This document shows positions 6,101 to 7,966 of a stretch of DNA of 7,966 nt, piece by piece (the stretch's first letter is position 1; every line of letters begins with the position of its first letter). Origin of the DNA: Bradyrhizobium sp. (GTDB lineage Bacteria > Pseudomonadota > Alphaproteobacteria > Rhizobiales > Xanthobacteraceae); contig JAFAUV010000148.1 of NCBI GenBank assembly GCA_019243075.1, positions 1 to 7,966 on the forward strand. The letters run 5' to 3'. The notes under the pieces are model-generated. The model was not told where the DNA came from and ran no database searches. It saw only the letters and a list, made by a program, of their open reading frames with translations. A program made the position numbers and the translations under genes.

Positions 6101-7897
6101 TTATCGCGGTGGCGCGACGCCGGGTGGGGGCGGGGGCAGCGAGGCTGTCGACCCGGTGAGCAGCGGCGTGATGCGGCGGACGGTGACGCGCCGGTTGATG
6201 CGGCTCGGCCCGTCCGTCTGCTCCTTCAGATATTGCGAGCCGTAGCCCTGGGACGTCAGGTTTTCCGCAGGCACGCCGAACTGCTGGGTCAGCAATTCGG
6301 CCGCGGATTCCGCGCGGCGGTCGGACAGCGACAGGTTGTCGGTGTCGTTGCCCGTCGCATCGGTATGGCCCTCGATCAGGAACACCTCGCGCGGATTGCG
6401 CTGGATGGCGCGGTTGAGGCCGTCGGCGATCACCTGCAGCTTCGAGGCCTGGTCGGGCGTGATCTCCCAGGAGCCGGAATCGAAATTGATGGTGTTGACG
6501 TCGATGCTCGGCATCAGCATGCGCACGTTCGGGCTATAGCGGATTTCGTCAAGCGAATAACGCCGATCGATGCGATCCACCGGCGGCGCCAAAAGCGTGT
6601 CGTAGACCAGGTCCGGCGGCGCGTCGGCGTAGTCGACGACGTAATGGTCATAGGGGATGCGCACGACCGGCGGCGGCAGGTCGACAAAGAAGCCGCCGAC
6701 CGCGCGCGGATCGCGGTAGCTGTTGTCGATGATGACGATCTCGCGGCCGTCGCGATCACGGCGGATGCGCCGGAGCAACTGGCCGTCGGAGCCGACGACG
6801 GTGATGATCTGGGTGCCGTCGGGGCGAATGACGATGGTGCGGTTTTCGCCGCCGACCACTTCGGTGCGGATGTCGCGCGCGCCGAAGCGGAAGCGGTCCA
6901 TTTCGTCGTGGCGCACGAACTCCTGGCCGCTCGGATCGCGAACGATGATGCGGCCGGGCTCCATGATGACGGTACGTCCGCCCTCCTGCACCTCGCGCCG
7001 TTCGGCACGGAAGTCGTCGAGGCGGCGCGGTCCCTGCGGCGCGGCACCCGGCGCGATCGGCGTGAGCGTTGCCGCGGTCGGCGGCGGCACCGCGGGCAGC
7101 GGGGCTGCGACCGTCGGCGCGCGTCGGAAGGCTGGCGCAATCGTCGGAGGCGCGTTCTGTGCGCGACCGGGCGGCGGTGCAGCGGCGGGCGAGCCGGGGA
7201 CGACCGTCGGCGCAGCCGGCGGCTGGGTCTGAGTCTGCGGCGCCGGCTGGTTCGGCGGCGTTGCCGGGGCCGGTTGGGTCCGCACCGGCGGCGTCGGTGC
7301 GGCGTTGGGAGCCGCCGCGCCCGTTCCGCCCGGAGCGGGAGCACCGGGGCGGCCTTGCTCGCGACGTTCCTCACGCGGCGCGCCACCCGCGGGCGGTGTC
7401 GAGGGCTGCGGCGCGCCGGCGGGAGGGGCGCCGTGCTCGCGACGTTCTTCCGGGCGACCCTGCGGCGCACCGGCAGGCGGCGTGGAGGTCTGCGGCGGAG
7501 TGGAAGGCGGGGTTGTCGGATGTGCGGGCGGCGCCGGCGGCGCCGGCGAGGGAGCAGCATGCGGCGGCGGAGGCGGCGCTGAAGGTTTCGCCGCAGGCGG
7601 GGGCGGCGCAGCGGGGGGCTTGGCAGCCGGGGGCGCCGGCGGAGCAGCGGGGGGCTTGGCAGCCGGGGGCGCCGGCGGAGCAGGCGGCTTGGCTCCCGAA
7701 GGCGGAGCGCCCTTGGCCGGCGGCTGTGCGCCTTTCGGCGGGGCTGCCTTCGGGGGCTCCTTGGCCTTCTCCTTCTCTTCGCCCTGCGGCTGCTGCGCGA
7801 CCACGATCGGTGCGTTTTGCGCGTGCGAGGCAGAGCTTGCAAACTGCATCGCGGTGAGGGCGGTCGTGGCAAGCAGCACGAGGCGAAGTTTTGTCAT
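6101..7897 (-). CDS. OmpA-family envelope protein with long Pro/Ala-rich linker
   Basis: A 598-residue exported protein likely to tether the outer membrane or periplasm to peptidoglycan. Residues 1-26 are a signal peptide (cleavage after SHA). Residues 27 to about 292 are a low-complexity Pro/Ala/Gly/Gln linker that starts with a Lys/Glu-rich patch. Residues 293 to about 405 form a separate module of alternating short strands with RTVIMEPGR, RTIVIRPDGTQ and REIVIIDN turns. The peptidoglycan-binding domain is at about 480-576: FDSGSWEITPD, EGHTD with Asp513, NLSLSDRRA with Arg528, and INRRVTVRR. Asp513 and Arg528 are 15 residues apart, the same spacing as the diaminopimelate-binding pair in E. 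coli OmpA (Asp241/Arg256). A short proline-rich tail ends the protein. There is no N-terminal beta-barrel, so it is not OmpA itself. The start ATG (7895-7897) has only a weak ribosome site, but the signal peptide begins there. Confidence 0.9.
   Translation of the reverse strand: MTKLRLVLLATTALTAMQFASSASHAQNAPIVVAQQPQGEEKEKAKEPPKAAPPKGAQPPAKGAPPSGAKPPAPPAPPAAKPPAAPPAPPAAKPPAAPPPPAAKPSAPPPPPHAAPSPAPPAPPAHPTTPPSTPPQTSTPPAGAPQGRPEERREHGAPPAGAPQPSTPPAGGAPREERREQGRPGAPAPGGTGAAAPNAAPTPPVRTQPAPATPPNQPAPQTQTQPPAAPTVVPGSPAAAPPPGRAQNAPPTIAPAFRRAPTVAAPLPAVPPPTAATLTPIAPGAAPQGPRRLDDFRAERREVQEGGRTVIMEPGRIIVRDPSGQEFVRHDEMDRFRFGARDIRTEVVGGENRTIVIRPDGTQIITVVGSDGQLLRRIRRDRDGREIVIIDNSYRDPRAVGGFFVDLPPPVVRIPYDHYVVDYADAPPDLVYDTLLAPPVDRIDRRYSLDEIRYSPNVRMLMPSIDVNTINFDSGSWEITPDQASKLQVIADGLNRAIQRNPREVFLIEGHTDATGNDTDNLSLSDRRAESAAELLTQQFGVPAENLTSQGYGSQYLKEQTDGPSRINRRVTVRRITPLLTGSTASLPPPPPGVAPPR
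7376..7489 (-). repeat. Imperfect second repeat family in the same linker
   Basis: Residues about 138-165 and 166-187 repeat a pattern STPPAG-AP ... EERREH/Q-G. The charged EERRE patches stand out in an otherwise uncharged Pro/Ala linker. The units are diverged and differ in length, so this is an older duplication than the 36-base one. Confidence 0.6.
7608..7679 (-). repeat. Two identical 36-base tandem copies in the OmpA-family linker
   Basis: Bases 7608-7643 and 7644-7679 are identical. They encode the 12-residue unit PPAPPAAKPPAA twice (residues 74-85 and 86-97), and a diverged third unit PPPPAAKPSA follows. Zero divergence in a repeat of this length suggests recent duplication by slippage or recombination. 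Confidence 0.88.
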
Positions 7898-7966
7898 GAT
7901 GATGTGGATCCCGGAAGGAAGGTTCTGAAGGCAGGGGCGATCAACGAACAGGCATTAGGCCGGATT

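Noticed and set aside
6050..7582. Open frame of 510 codons on the plus strand opposite the OmpA-family gene
   Set aside because: It is antisense to a gene with a clear signal peptide and peptidoglycan-binding motif. Its Arg/Gly-rich translation is what a Pro/Ala-rich GC-rich gene gives in reverse.
6514..7872. Open frame of 452 codons on the minus strand in another frame of the OmpA-family gene
   Set aside because: Arg/Pro-rich translation with no domain, fully inside the real gene; a composition shadow.

Overview
The window looks like ordinary chromosome from a GC-rich alphaproteobacterium, most likely Bradyrhizobium or a close Nitrobacteraceae relative. The reasons are GC-rich coding DNA throughout, an IalB-family exported protein, a long E. 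coli-type ArgG, a proline-rich OmpA-family protein, and an intergenic palindrome of the kind I remember as abundant in Bradyrhizobium and Rhodopseudomonas. This genus call rests on recollection of the families, not on a search.

Layout: six genes on the plus strand are followed by one convergent gene on the minus strand. In order they are a DECR-like short-chain dehydrogenase/reductase (100-939), an IalB-family periplasmic protein (1072-1707), the 23S rRNA/tRNA methyltransferase RlmN (1906-3117), a small four-helix membrane protein of unknown role (3273-3749), a PAP2-type membrane phosphatase (3814-4569), argininosuccinate synthase ArgG (4658-5992) and an OmpA-family envelope protein (7897-6101, minus). 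A near-perfect hairpin at 6038-6065 probably terminates both argG and the OmpA gene.

Gaps between genes run from 64 to 198 bases, so there is no unassigned stretch over 300 bases. The genes do not form an obvious single pathway: rRNA modification, arginine synthesis, envelope structure and lipid phosphate chemistry sit side by side. Three products (IalB-like, PAP2, OmpA-like) act in the envelope or periplasm. The gaps on both sides of rlmN carry copies of one palindromic repeat, and the gap before rlmN also carries an in-frame 33-base tandem duplication ending exactly at the proposed start codon.

I found no convincing undescribed system: no mobile element, CRISPR array, tRNA, toxin-antitoxin or defence cluster. 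The points most worth checking are the SDR that has lost two of its three expected catalytic residues, the repeat architecture around rlmN, the unusual uncharacterised middle of the OmpA-family protein, and an 8-bp perfect inverted repeat just ahead of argG.
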